A stretch of DNA of 64,000 nt from Dyadobacter sp. CY261 (lineage in GTDB: Bacteria > Bacteroidota > Bacteroidia > Cytophagales > Spirosomataceae), in NCBI RefSeq assembly GCF_021440085.1, contig NZ_JAKCPW010000001.1, positions 1,736,001 to 1,800,000 of the forward strand, read 5' to 3'. Below, one piece after another: positions 37,672 through 46,746 of this stretch; position 1 is the stretch's first letter; every line of letters starts with the position of its first letter. The translations under genes and the position numbers were made by a program. A model generated the notes under the pieces. It saw only the letters and a list, made by a program, of their open reading frames with translations. It searched no databases and was not told the origin of the DNA.

Positions 37672-40600
37672 ATGAGAAATTTCTACCTATACCTGGCAGG
37701 CGTTGCCCTGCTGGCATCTGGTGCTGAAATGATCAGCAAGATTTCCGGTGACCCGTCCTCTGCGCAGACAGAATGGGTTGGCCGAAAGCAAAACCAATCA
37801 GACAGAAAAGAGAATGAACGGGTGCCATTTGCCCGCGCCCGTAAACGATCGGGTACAAAAGCATTACTTGCACCGAGTATCAGCGCTACAAATACTTACG
37901 CCATTACAAACAACGTCGGGCCTGCCGGAGCATCTGCAGGGGATGAGCTGGAATATACCGTTGTGATCACAAATGGCGGGCCCGATCCTGCAAGCAATAC
38001 AGCTTTCAACGAAACAATCGACATTAACACCACACTGGTTCCCGGCTCGGTAAAAGCAAGCCCGATCGCACAAAACGATAGTTATGTAACAATCGGTAAT
38101 GTCAACATCACCGTTCCCGTAGGAACAGGTTTGTTTGCCAATGACATCAGTCCTGCCGCTACGGCGTTGAGCCTGAGCAGCTCGACCAATATTACCACCT
38201 CCAATGGCGGTACAGTCGTCATTACCGCTGCCACAGGAGCATTCACGTATCAACCCGCCGCTGGCTTCACGGGTAACGATACCTTTACCTATGATATTCA
38301 AAATGGCTCCGGCATGACGTCCAGTGCTACCGTTACTATCGCGGTAGGAAATGGCGCCGGTAATGCCATCTGGTTTATCAATTCAAGTGCAGCTGCCGGT
38401 GGAAATGGTACTTTGGCAAGTCCGTTCAACACCATGGCGGCGTTCCAGGCAATCAATGACGGAGGTACAAACCACGCCAAAGATTCACATGTCATTTTCA
38501 TGTATAGCGGAAGCTACGACGGTAACATCACCTTCCGCAACAATCAGAAATTGTTCGGACAAGGTGCAACGTCTTCACTGATCACCCTCACGGGTTTTGC
38601 ACAACCAAGCGGAACCGATCTCATTCCGGCAACCGGCGGTACACGTCCCTTACTCACCAATGGCGCGGGCAATGTACTCACCGTTGACGGCACTACCACC
38701 GTGCGGGGCTTAAACATTGGTAACAGTTCCGGTGCCAAGATCAACAGCTCGAACTCGGGCACATTTACCGCGAGCGAAATCAATCTGACAGGCACAGGAA
38801 CAGCCATAAACCTGTCGGGCAAGGCGCTGGCCGCCACATTCGGCCAGGTATCGTCCAGCGTTAGCGGTGGCACCAGTCCGATCAAAATTTCATCAGGCAG
38901 CGGAAACCTGACAATCTCTTCAGGAACGCTCACCGCAACCAGCGTCCCCGCGTTGGACATTGCAGGCAGCGTGGCTTTGACGGTAACGCTGGATGCAGTT
39001 AACGCAAATGGCGGTAATAAGGGGATGATCGTGTCAGGCACGACGGGCTCTCTGCAGGTAACAGGAAGCGGAACAACGGGTGGTTCAGGAGGAACGATCC
39101 AAAACATTGTGCAGCGGGGTATCGAGTTGGTGAATGCAACGAATATCACACTCAAGAACATGAACCTGACCAGTGCGAACACCAGTGATGGCGCAACGGC
39201 CTCCAACCAGGATAACTCCGGTGCCAATGCCGCGGTATACGCGTCGGGTGTAAACGGGTTAACCATGGACCGGGTAGTTATCAACGGGACCGTAACGCAA
39301 GAAGGAGTCAATCTCTGGAATAGCAGTAATTTTAATTTCACAAACGGATCGATCGGTACAGCGGGGGATTTAAGCCAGGAAGGCTCTATCTACGCGGTCA
39401 ACACGGGCGGAACAAACTCTATTGTGAATTCCACTTTTACCGATCCGGGTGGCCGTGCTGTCTTTTTCAGCAACAACAGTACCGACATGGCATTGCTCAC
39501 CGTCGACAATTCCACGTTTCAGGACTCCAATAACTCCGGACTTCAGTTTTTCGGGTATGGCGATTCGGACATGAAACTCAAGGTTCAGAATAGTTGCAAA
39601 TTTTTAAGAAATCCGACCGTAGGCGTATATGTAGGCGCCAATGAGCAGGCAGTGATTCAGGCCGATATCAAAAATTCAACCGTCGATGTGGGGAACGGTG
39701 TCGGAAGGACTTTCGATCTGGCAGCAGTAGGGACGGCCACACTGAAATTCAACGTGACTGGCAATACGGGTAATTTCAACGGCGGTATTGGGATCAACAT
39801 GTTCGCTTTTGCAGGTGGTTATCTGGAGGGTAATGTCGTGGGAAATACATTGACCAACAAGCCCTCTTCATCGGGCGTATCGGCAATTTCCATCGATACC
39901 CAGGGCGCTACGGGCAGGGGTACCTTCAACATTGAAAATAACACAATCCTTAACACAATCGACGCACCGGGGATCGCTACGCTCACCACATCCAGTTCCG
40001 GTGCACAGACCAACGTGCACGTGGTCGGTAACAGTGTTCAGGTGTTTGATTCGGGAGACAATATTTTCAACGGTATTGACCTGGCTACGACCAGTGCGGC
40101 GGGAAACAATTCCAAGCTGTGTATCGAACTCAAGAACAATGCTGTGTCGATTCCGGCCGATCACAACGCGCTCCGTACAAGGTCAGCGTCTGCTCTCACC
40201 ACAGTACTGCTCCATAATAGCGGCACCCCATCTTCTTCGCTTGTGCAAGTATGGAATACCGGCGGAAATACTCCTCAAAATAGTGTACTCCAATCCGGAG
40301 CGGCAAACCCATATCTTTATAATCAAACTTGTCCTACAACCAGCGTAAGTCCGTTGCGTGAAGCGATGGAGCCTTCTCCGGAACGCGTCGCAGCCATAAC
40401 CGAAGAATCGGCCGCTCCGAACATCGCACCACAAGTGGCCGCTGGCACGCCATCCGCCGAACCTTCGCGTGAAGTGGTTTCGGAGCCGGCAGTTCAAACA
40501 GCGCGTCCAGCGAGGACCGAAGCCGTACAGGCAGGAGAAACGGTTACCGTGAACGGATCCGGAAGTGGCTTCACCCTCCCTGCTGGCAAAAATACCACCA

Positions 40601-42621
40601 TCAAATTCAGAGTGACCATTAATGCCGATATTCCGGTATCTGATTGCGAGATCTCAACGCAGGGTACAGTCTCGGGGTCGAACTTTGCGGACGTCCTGAC
40701 AGACGATCCGAACATACCAGGCACCAACAACCCGACCGTTACAACCATCACTTCGGTACCTGTCATCACATTCTGCCCAGGCAACCAAACTTTCTCTCCT
40801 GATGCCGGAACTTGTACATCCACACAAACATTCGCGGCTACTGCTGACGCATGTCCGGTGGCGACCATTACTTACAGTGTAGGCGGCAACCCGATCGCAT
40901 TTCCTTACGCATTCCCTGCCGGCGAAACTACCGTGCTTGTAACTGCCTCGAATGGCATTGGAACTGCCCCTACATGCTCATTTACAGTGACGGTAACTCC
41001 TACCCCAGCACCGCCGATTACCGACGAGCCTGATGCCCAAACGATTTGCGCAGGGGCAAGTACTTCGTTTACGGTGGCCTCTTCACAAGCGGGCGTCACT
41101 TATCAATGGCAGAAAAAGCCATTCGGCGGCTCATTTGCTGACATTACGGTTGGCTCCAACCCTACCGCTGACGATGCGACGCTGACACTTTCGAACGTAC
41201 CGGCAGCGGACAACCAGTCGGAATACCGCTGTATCATCTCCAATCCATGTAATACCAGCACATCCGCCGCGGCTCTGCTGACCGTCAATCAGATTACAGG
41301 CTCTTCTCTGACAGGTACCACGACCGTCAACCAGGGCGCAACCGCACCAGTCGTTACATTTGAAGCAACAGGCGGAACATTGCCTTATACCTTCACCTAC
41401 CAGGTTAATGGCGGTAGCAACCAGACAGTTTCAACCACAGGTGTCCAGACAACTGCCACTGTAAGTCAGCCAACGGGCACAGTAGGGGTATTCACCTATG
41501 AGCTCGTGAGCGTAACTGACGCACAATCCTGCTCACTGACACCTCCCTCGGCACAAACCGCCGCAGTCACCGTTGCCAACAACCTTACAGCAACCATTTC
41601 GGGAGCTACGGAAGTATGCAAGGATAATACCGAACCGGTCATTACATTTACAGCAGTGAATGGTATCGCACCTTTCACATTTAGCTACACGATCAATGGC
41701 GGTCCGGTTCTGCAGACCACGACTACCGGCTCCAACACCTCGGCAACGGTCAATGCGCCGACGAACGCCACAGGGGCATTTGTTTACAACCTTACCAATG
41801 TGAGCGGAGCAGGCGGGGCCACAACAGCTATAACGGGACAATCGGCCACGGTCAATGTGGGTCAAAACCCAACCATTGCAATTTCCGGTCAGGAATACTT
41901 GTGCAGCGGCGACCTGAACACTTACACGGTGTATTTCACCGCAACGCCAGGTGCTGTGATCACGACCAACAAAGGAACAGTAGACGGGAATACTGTCACC
42001 GGCGTTCCAAGCAAGGAGACAGCGGTAATTGTGGCTACGCTTGGCAATTGCACGGATACGCTAATGGCCTTCAGGGATTGCTCACTTCCTGTTACTTTGG
42101 TCGATTTCATTGGCTCGAAGACCGAGAATACCATTTCTTTGAACTGGCGCACGACCGAGGAAACCAACAGCGACCGCTTTGAAATCCAACGCAGCACTAA
42201 TGGTAAAAACTGGGCGGCGATCGGCACGGAAAAATCCCATGGAGAAAGCAGTTCGCTGATTTCTTACAAGTTCGTTGATCAGCAACCGGCGCAGGGAAAC
42301 AATTACTACCGCTTGAAAATGGTGGACTTGGATAAGACGTTCGCTTACAGTAAGATTATCAAAATAAGCTTTAATGATCTGGTCCTGAAATCAGAATTCT
42401 ATCCAAACCCTGTCTCCGATGTCCTCTACCTGAAAAGTACGGATTGGAACCAGGTCAAATCCGTTGAAATGCATAACATGATCGGTGCGACCGTTTACAA
42501 ATCGGGCGAAACCGTGTCGAAAACCATAGATGTAAAAAATCTCGCGGTGGGCATGTATATTCTAACAATCACGCACGAAAACGGCGAAGTCAGCAGCCGG
42601 AAAGTGCTCATTAACCGATAA
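37672..42621 (+). CDS. Giant secreted beta-rich protein with T9SS sorting domain
   Basis: A 1,649-residue protein with an N-terminal signal-like segment (first 25 residues). Visible regions in order: a DUF11-like segment (about 75-125), a cadherin-like VCBS segment (about 130-225; FTYQPAAGFTGNDTFTYD), a long right-handed beta-helix (about 240-890), a Pro/Glu-rich linker, a HYR-like domain (about 1030-1100), Ig-like repeats (about 1105-1450), an FN3-like unit and a C-terminal sorting domain (EFYPNPVSDVLYL to KVLINR) for type IX secretion. It is probably a surface or matrix protein. It follows the DUF6916-like gene by 63 bases and is closed by a strong terminator. Confidence 0.85.
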   Translation: MRNFYLYLAGVALLASGAEMISKISGDPSSAQTEWVGRKQNQSDRKENERVPFARARKRSGTKALLAPSISATNTYAITNNVGPAGASAGDELEYTVVITNGGPDPASNTAFNETIDINTTLVPGSVKASPIAQNDSYVTIGNVNITVPVGTGLFANDISPAATALSLSSSTNITTSNGGTVVITAATGAFTYQPAAGFTGNDTFTYDIQNGSGMTSSATVTIAVGNGAGNAIWFINSSAAAGGNGTLASPFNTMAAFQAINDGGTNHAKDSHVIFMYSGSYDGNITFRNNQKLFGQGATSSLITLTGFAQPSGTDLIPATGGTRPLLTNGAGNVLTVDGTTTVRGLNIGNSSGAKINSSNSGTFTASEINLTGTGTAINLSGKALAATFGQVSSSVSGGTSPIKISSGSGNLTISSGTLTATSVPALDIAGSVALTVTLDAVNANGGNKGMIVSGTTGSLQVTGSGTTGGSGGTIQNIVQRGIELVNATNITLKNMNLTSANTSDGATASNQDNSGANAAVYASGVNGLTMDRVVINGTVTQEGVNLWNSSNFNFTNGSIGTAGDLSQEGSIYAVNTGGTNSIVNSTFTDPGGRAVFFSNNSTDMALLTVDNSTFQDSNNSGLQFFGYGDSDMKLKVQNSCKFLRNPTVGVYVGANEQAVIQADIKNSTVDVGNGVGRTFDLAAVGTATLKFNVTGNTGNFNGGIGINMFAFAGGYLEGNVVGNTLTNKPSSSGVSAISIDTQGATGRGTFNIENNTILNTIDAPGIATLTTSSSGAQTNVHVVGNSVQVFDSGDNIFNGIDLATTSAAGNNSKLCIELKNNAVSIPADHNALRTRSASALTTVLLHNSGTPSSSLVQVWNTGGNTPQNSVLQSGAANPYLYNQTCPTTSVSPLREAMEPSPERVAAITEESAAPNIAPQVAAGTPSAEPSREVVSEPAVQTARPARTEAVQAGETVTVNGSGSGFTLPAGKNTTIKFRVTINADIPVSDCEISTQGTVSGSNFADVLTDDPNIPGTNNPTVTTITSVPVITFCPGNQTFSPDAGTCTSTQTFAATADACPVATITYSVGGNPIAFPYAFPAGETTVLVTASNGIGTAPTCSFTVTVTPTPAPPITDEPDAQTICAGASTSFTVASSQAGVTYQWQKKPFGGSFADITVGSNPTADDATLTLSNVPAADNQSEYRCIISNPCNTSTSAAALLTVNQITGSSLTGTTTVNQGATAPVVTFEATGGTLPYTFTYQVNGGSNQTVSTTGVQTTATVSQPTGTVGVFTYELVSVTDAQSCSLTPPSAQTAAVTVANNLTATISGATEVCKDNTEPVITFTAVNGIAPFTFSYTINGGPVLQTTTTGSNTSATVNAPTNATGAFVYNLTNVSGAGGATTAITGQSATVNVGQNPTIAISGQEYLCSGDLNTYTVYFTATPGAVITTNKGTVDGNTVTGVPSKETAVIVATLGNCTDTLMAFRDCSLPVTLVDFIGSKTENTISLNWRTTEETNSDRFEIQRSTNGKNWAAIGTEKSHGESSSLISYKFVDQQPAQGNNYYRLKMVDLDKTFAYSKIIKISFNDLVLKSEFYPNPVSDVLYLKSTDWNQVKSVEMHNMIGATVYKSGETVSKTIDVKNLAVGMYILTITHENGEVSSRKVLINR

Positions 42622-42665
42622 ACGCGACACCAATGAAATCTTAACGTGTTGTTTAGGTTAACTGT

Positions 42666-42700
42666 ATCAGGCGGGGGCTTCTCCCCGCCTGATTTTTTTT
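42666..42700 (+). terminator. Rho-independent terminator after the giant secreted protein
   Basis: ATCAGGCGGGG (42666-42676) pairs perfectly with CCCCGCCTGAT (42683-42693) around a 6-base loop and is followed by a run of T. It lies 45 bases after the stop codon and is the last host-type feature before the prophage. Confidence 0.92.
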
Positions 42701-42863
42701 ACCCCAACCCAAAATTCCCCAATATTTTACCCGGAAAATGTAAAAAACAACCTGATTAAGCGCTGTATTAATGCTTTGTTAACAAGGTTGGCAATTTTCG
42801 ATCAAAACGCGCTTCACGTTAGTTTAAAATACCTTGATTCTGCGCAGTACGGGCACTTTTGGA

Positions 42864-42896
42864 TTTGGCGGATTTAACGAACATTAAATACTTTTA
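42864..42896 (+). promoter_or_regulatory. Candidate integrase promoter
   Basis: TTTG (42864-42867) and TACTTTTA (42889-42896) are spaced by 21 bases and match the Bacteroidota -33 TTTG / -7 TAnnTTTG pattern except for the last base. Its -7 element includes the first possible ATG of the frame (42896), which supports translation from 42965 instead. Confidence 0.4.
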
Positions 42897-42903
42897 TGAT
42901 AAA

Positions 42904-42949
42904 TCTTTCCCCCAAACCTTACCCCGGTCTTTCCCCCGGCTTACCCCGA
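42904..42949. repeat. Direct repeats in the integrase leader
   Basis: TCTTTCCCCC occurs at 42904-42913 and 42928-42937, each followed by CTTACCCCG (42918-42926 and 42940-42948), giving two copies of a 22-24-base unit between the likely promoter and the integrase start. They could be arm-type integrase binding sites or an autoregulatory element. The binding protein is not known. Confidence 0.5.
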
Positions 42950-42964
42950 TACAAATATACCGCT

Positions 42965-44200
42965 ATGGCAACTGTTACATTTTACTTAAAAGACGCGAAA
43001 GGCACAAAGGAAACGCCAATTAATATGTACTTCTCATACGGGAATCTAAAACCATTCAAGTACGCCACTGGCGAGAGAATTGCGCCAGCAAATTGGAACC
43101 CCGAAAAGCAGATGATCAGAGACAAAAAAGGCGTCAGCGATGCGATGATTCGAAACGAGACCTTGGACCGGATGAGGAAGGCAATAGTAACCATCTACCG
43201 AAGGCTCATAATTGACGATCTGGATGTTTCCGATACATTGCTCCGCGAGCTATTAGACATTGAGATGGGGCGCAAAAAAGCCGACCCGAGTCTTACGCTG
43301 CTTCACTTTGCAAAGTCGTTTTCTGAAAAAATGGTTAGTCAAAAAAATTCCAATGCCAGGATCGTTACGATGGCCTATAACAACCTGACCGAATACTGCT
43401 CAAAGAAAAAGACCAGCATTGACTTCAAGGATATGGATATGTTGTTCCGAGACAGGTTCAATAGGTTTCTTCAAGAAAAAGGCTATGCACAGAACTCCAT
43501 TTCCACCTGTTTCTCTGCCCTAAAAATCATCCTGACGGCTGCGAAGAACGCAGGCATTAATAAGTTCCTTTACTACCGAGATCGTGATTTTAGCGCGAAA
43601 AGAGAGCGGGTACGGAAGTATTCACTCTCGTATGACGAGCTGCTGGCAATTCACAAAAAGGACCTGTCCAATTTCTCTGATCAGTATGATGATATTCGGG
43701 ATCTTTTCCTTATCGGCGCATTCACCGGTATGCGGTTCTCGGACTTTTCGAAATTAAAGCCCGAGTCCTTCGCCGATGGGATGATCACCAGAAAGACGAA
43801 AAAGACCGGCAACCTAGTAACCGCTCCAATGCACTGGATTATTCAGGAAATATTAGATAAGCGCGGAGGACAAATGCCGCGGATATACTGCTACGATACA
43901 TTCAACAAAGGAATCAAAGAAATAGCCAGAATCTGCGGCGTGACGCAACCGGTAATCCTCAGCTACACCAAGGGCGGCGAAAGGGTTGATGAGATTGTTG
44001 AAAAATGGCAGGCAGTATCGACGCATGCGGCCAGGCGGTCCGGCGTGCGTATGATGAGGAAACAAGGCATAGACCGCGAAAAGATCATGCTGATTACAGG
44101 ACACGAATCAATTTCCAGCTTCCGGATTTATGAAGATGTCGAGCAAGAGGAAAACGCCCTGGCACTAATGGATCATGCATTTTTTAAGAAGCCAGTATAG
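42965..44200 (+). CDS. Tyrosine-type phage integrase
   Basis: A 411-residue recombinase. The N-terminal arm-binding domain begins with ATVTFYLKDAKGTKETPI, typical of Bacteroidota integrases; a SAM-like core-binding domain covers about 110-205; the catalytic domain contains GAFTGMRFSDFSKL (first Arg) and, near the end, THAARRSGVRMM (His/Arg) and ITGHESISSFRIYEDV (HxxR-type region with the Tyr nucleophile). The longer frame from 42896 adds a proline-rich leader that overlaps the repeat and promoter, so 42965 is preferred. It inserts and excises the prophage. Confidence 0.92.
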   Translation: MATVTFYLKDAKGTKETPINMYFSYGNLKPFKYATGERIAPANWNPEKQMIRDKKGVSDAMIRNETLDRMRKAIVTIYRRLIIDDLDVSDTLLRELLDIEMGRKKADPSLTLLHFAKSFSEKMVSQKNSNARIVTMAYNNLTEYCSKKKTSIDFKDMDMLFRDRFNRFLQEKGYAQNSISTCFSALKIILTAAKNAGINKFLYYRDRDFSAKRERVRKYSLSYDELLAIHKKDLSNFSDQYDDIRDLFLIGAFTGMRFSDFSKLKPESFADGMITRKTKKTGNLVTAPMHWIIQEILDKRGGQMPRIYCYDTFNKGIKEIARICGVTQPVILSYTKGGERVDEIVEKWQAVSTHAARRSGVRMMRKQGIDREKIMLITGHESISSFRIYEDVEQEENALALMDHAFFKKPV

Positions 44201-44203
44201 GTT

Positions 44204-45019
44204 CTATTGCGAATTTTGATAACTCGCCAATTTTCCGTTTTCAAAATAAAGATACATATCTGGATAAACCCACTGCTCATGAATTCCCCAATTGCCAACC
44301 GACTTATTAATGCTCATTGGATCTCCAAGTCCATCTCTGGCCATTCCAGCTGACATCCCAACCCAGTAATATCCATCAATGACCTTCTGCCCCACAGTTT
44401 TTCCGTATTTCCCTATCATCTTTTTCCTCCATAAAGCAGCCTCTACTTCGATTTCCTTTTCTATTTTTTGCAGAAGTAATTCACGATCTTCTTCCTTTTT
44501 TCGAAGTTCCGATGCTTTGTTATCCGCTAATTGTTGCTTTAAATCATTCTGCCGCCCTTTCAATGCTATTTTGTATCGCTTAATATCATCAGTTTCATTA
44601 ATGAACATTTCGGAAATAAATCCGGTGATGAGATCTCTACTAACGGCCCAATACCCATTATCATAGTCAAGTAATCTAACTGCTGTTCCATTTTCCACAA
44701 ACAGAACATTCTCCGAGACGGGATCAGGCTCCCTTCGAATAACTCCTCCGGTTGAAACTATTGCAGTTACAATGATGCCCTTATGTGCCTCAGAAAACTT
44801 TTCAATTGACGCGTTTGCTTCAAGTCGAGCCAGAATGCTTTTTGCCAAAATCAATGAATCACTCCTGCTTTTGACCTCAATTGTCAGTCGGTCAATTCTG
44901 GTTCGCAAAGAACTAATACTGTCGGATCGACTCGCCTGGCCGAACGAATCCACACTTAACGCAATGCACAGAATGATGCTTATCACATAGGGAATATGTC
45001 TCATACGCATACCTATCAA
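44204..45019 (-). CDS. Secreted SH3b-like protein, prophage cargo
   Basis: A 271-residue protein with a signal peptide (SIILCIALSVDSFGQ), a coiled-coil region (about 30-70), an SH3b-like domain (about 90-150: VIRREPDPVSENVLFVENG, RLLDYDNGYWAV), a second charged coiled-coil (155-205), and a C-terminal segment with GLGDPMSINKS and EQWVYPDMYLYFENGKL, resembling the SmpA/OmlA domain. It lies between integrase and repressor on the minus strand, the usual place for genes expressed from the lysogen. It may alter the host envelope (inference). Alternative starts lie at 45010 and 45004. Confidence 0.75.
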   Translation of the reverse strand: MIGMRMRHIPYVISIILCIALSVDSFGQASRSDSISSLRTRIDRLTIEVKSRSDSLILAKSILARLEANASIEKFSEAHKGIIVTAIVSTGGVIRREPDPVSENVLFVENGTAVRLLDYDNGYWAVSRDLITGFISEMFINETDDIKRYKIALKGRQNDLKQQLADNKASELRKKEEDRELLLQKIEKEIEVEAALWRKKMIGKYGKTVGQKVIDGYYWVGMSAGMARDGLGDPMSINKSVGNWGIHEQWVYPDMYLYFENGKLASYQNSQ

Positions 45020-45024
45020 TGGAT

Positions 45025-45810
45025 CTACAAAAATTTCGTCTTCCTGTACAAATCTACCACGTTCATCATTTCGTAAACATCCGATAAATAAATTTCTTGA
45101 TCTGGATAGATAGTCTTGTCTGGGTTGAGCGATCCAACGATGATCTTTCCATCCTCAACAAGGTGCGACTTAATGCGTTTCACCAGAACCCCATCCTTAT
45201 GGACAATAATAAAGGTTTTGTATTGATGAATATGGAACCTGGATAACCATAGTGGCTTTTCAATGATCCGGCCAGTGATGATATCCCCTTCAATTATGGA
45301 TTCCAGTGTGCCGTCATTCATGCTTTCTCCTCTTACTCGAAAGGCGCGATAATCGCCCTTGTTGTATACATCAACGCTTATCATATGCTTCGGAAGGTCA
45401 TCTATGAAGTCGGGGTCACTCCATCCAGAAAGGTAACCACCATACGCATAGTACTCCACCAAAGGAACAAGCATGAAAGAGTTACCCTTTTCTGTATCGA
45501 TAAATTCGTTACCAGATTTGTTCTTTATCACAGACTCGGAACCATCAGGATATCCGATTTCCTCAGCTTCGGATCTCGAAAAAAGCATCAACCCCTCGCC
45601 GGTTTCAATCCAATGCTGATTGATCCGGTCATCCAAAGAACCAATTTTCTGGATCAACTTTTTAGGAATAGATACTTGTCCATTTAAAATATTCGAAAAC
45701 GCCCCTTTCGTTGAGTAGCCGAGCTTAAAACCAAGGTCTTGCTGAGAGGATGCTAACTTACTGGCTATCAAATAACTAACAACCATTTTAATTCGACCTA
45801 GGATATCCAT
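45025..45810 (-). CDS. CI-type repressor with S24 peptidase domain
   Basis: A 261-residue repressor. Residues 1-70 hold a helix-turn-helix (QQDLGFKLGYSTKGAFSNILNG, IPKKLIQKI). From about 110 to 250 a LexA/S24 peptidase domain is visible: AFRVRGESMNDG contains the Ser of the Ser-Lys dyad, and DGVLVKRIKSHLV contains the Lys. Cleavage in this family is induced by DNA damage and relieves repression. The start at 45810 is preferred since the frame to 45948 overlaps the operator. The palindrome at 45830-45860 lies 20 bases upstream and is its probable binding site. Confidence 0.9.
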   Translation of the reverse strand: MDILGRIKMVVSYLIASKLASSQQDLGFKLGYSTKGAFSNILNGQVSIPKKLIQKIGSLDDRINQHWIETGEGLMLFSRSEAEEIGYPDGSESVIKNKSGNEFIDTEKGNSFMLVPLVEYYAYGGYLSGWSDPDFIDDLPKHMISVDVYNKGDYRAFRVRGESMNDGTLESIIEGDIITGRIIEKPLWLSRFHIHQYKTFIIVHKDGVLVKRIKSHLVEDGKIIVGSLNPDKTIYPDQEIYLSDVYEMMNVVDLYRKTKFL

Positions 45811-45829
45811 GAAAAAAAATCTATAAAAA

Positions 45830-45873
45830 GTACATATTTTTCTTGCATAGAAATATGTACTTGTATATATTTG
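45830..45873. promoter_or_regulatory. Repressor operator overlapping the rightward early promoter
   Basis: A perfect inverted repeat, GTACATATTT (45830-45839) and AAATATGTAC (45851-45860), has an 11-base spacer. A rightward Bacteroidota-type promoter overlaps it: TTG at 45843-45845 inside the spacer, and TATATTTG (TAnnTTTG) at 45866-45873, 20 bases away. The second half-site lies within the promoter spacer, so a dimer would block the polymerase. The first gene downstream is a DGR target gene. Confidence 0.8.
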
Positions 45874-45966
45874 CATAAGTAATAACAGTCGCAAAACAAC
45901 ATCACAAAGTCCAAACGACCAAATCATTTGATTTAGCGGCATTTTCACACTTTATCACCAATCAAC

Positions 45967-46341
45967 ATGGATATCACTACCAAAATCAAAACTTTCGAAG
46001 ATGCTTGCGAAGCGCTTGGCTTGGATTCGCAACTCGAAATCCCCTATCCTCATCCCGCATCTGATCGCCAAAAGGGCATTAATGCCGCTGCAAAGCTATT
46101 CATTATCGCTGAGGCATTGAATGAAGGTTGGAAGCCAAATTGGGAAGATTGGGACGAATACAAATACTATCCCTGGTTCAATATGTCCGCGGGTGGTTCC
46201 GGGTTCTCGTTCCTCGTCTACGGCTACGACGACTCGCTTTCGGACGTCGGCTCCCGCCTCGTTTTTCGGTCCCGCGAACTGGCCGAATACGCCGGGGAAA
46301 CGTTTCTGGATATTTACCGAGATTGGATGCTATTCGGATAA
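45967..46341 (+). CDS. DGR target protein A
   Basis: A 124-residue protein, first gene of the early operon. The N-terminal domain has FEDACEALGL and IIAEALNEGWKPNWEDW; then YYPWF and the variable region at residues 74-98, followed by an invariant helix (RELAEYAGETFLDIY). The variable residues are L, V, Y, G, Y, D, D, L and D at the positions encoded by template adenines. No signal peptide or membrane helix, so the protein is cytoplasmic. The family with SYEDAC and KYYPWF motifs occurs widely in Bacteroidota phages (recollection) and has no known function. Its start is preceded by an ATCAAC leader. Confidence 0.9.
   Translation: MDITTKIKTFEDACEALGLDSQLEIPYPHPASDRQKGINAAAKLFIIAEALNEGWKPNWEDWDEYKYYPWFNMSAGGSGFSFLVYGYDDSLSDVGSRLVFRSRELAEYAGETFLDIYRDWMLFG
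46186..46260 (+). repeat. Variable repeat VR1 of the DGR
   Basis: It aligns with the template at 50982-51056 (offset 4,796 bases). All differences from 46187 to 46254 lie at template adenines: 9 of the 14 core adenines are changed, and the three upstream adenines are G. The 3' segment CGTCGGCTCCC matches the template exactly and is the probable initiation region for mutagenic homing. It encodes residues 74-98 of target A. Confidence 0.92.
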
Positions 46342-46400
46342 TGCATTCTACTTTTCTAAATTTGAAATTATTCATTAATAAAAAAAACTTAGCATTGATC

Positions 46401-46736
46401 ATGGTCATTAAAATAAAATCATTCGAGGACGCCTGTGAAGTGCTTTCTGTTGATCAAGGACTAAGCAGGTCTGCTTTTGAGAAGTTAGAAATAGTTACGA
46501 GCGCCCTGAATGATGGATGGGTCGCAAATCAAAACGATCCAATGCAAGCCAAATTCTTTCCATTTATCAATAAAGCAGCCATTCAAGAACGGACAGGGGA
46601 TTTAAAATTAACTGGCGATCTATCTTTGATTCTCTCCGGAGCGGGGTCTTTAAGTCTGTCCTTCAAATCGCCCGAACTTGCACTGTACGCAAGTAGTCAA
46701 TTTGAATCCCTATACCTGGACATGATTCTCGAATAA
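46401..46736 (+). CDS. Target-family paralog without a variable repeat
   Basis: A 111-residue protein resembling the DGR targets (SFEDACEVLSV, IVTSALNDGWVANQ, FFPFINKAA, then LSFKSPELALYASSQFESLYLDMIL), but the region that should hold the variable repeat is a longer, unrelated stretch and has no nucleotide match to the template. It lies 59 bases after target A. It could be a decayed or ancestral family member that the DGR cannot reach. Cytoplasmic; function unknown. The longer frame from 46128 is a shadow over target A. Confidence 0.75.
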   Translation: MVIKIKSFEDACEVLSVDQGLSRSAFEKLEIVTSALNDGWVANQNDPMQAKFFPFINKAAIQERTGDLKLTGDLSLILSGAGSLSLSFKSPELALYASSQFESLYLDMILE

Positions 46737-46746
46737 AAAGCATGGT

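Noticed and set aside
46128..46400. Extension of the paralog gene back over target A
   Set aside because: It is a shadow of target A in another frame. The family motif begins with the ATG at 46401.
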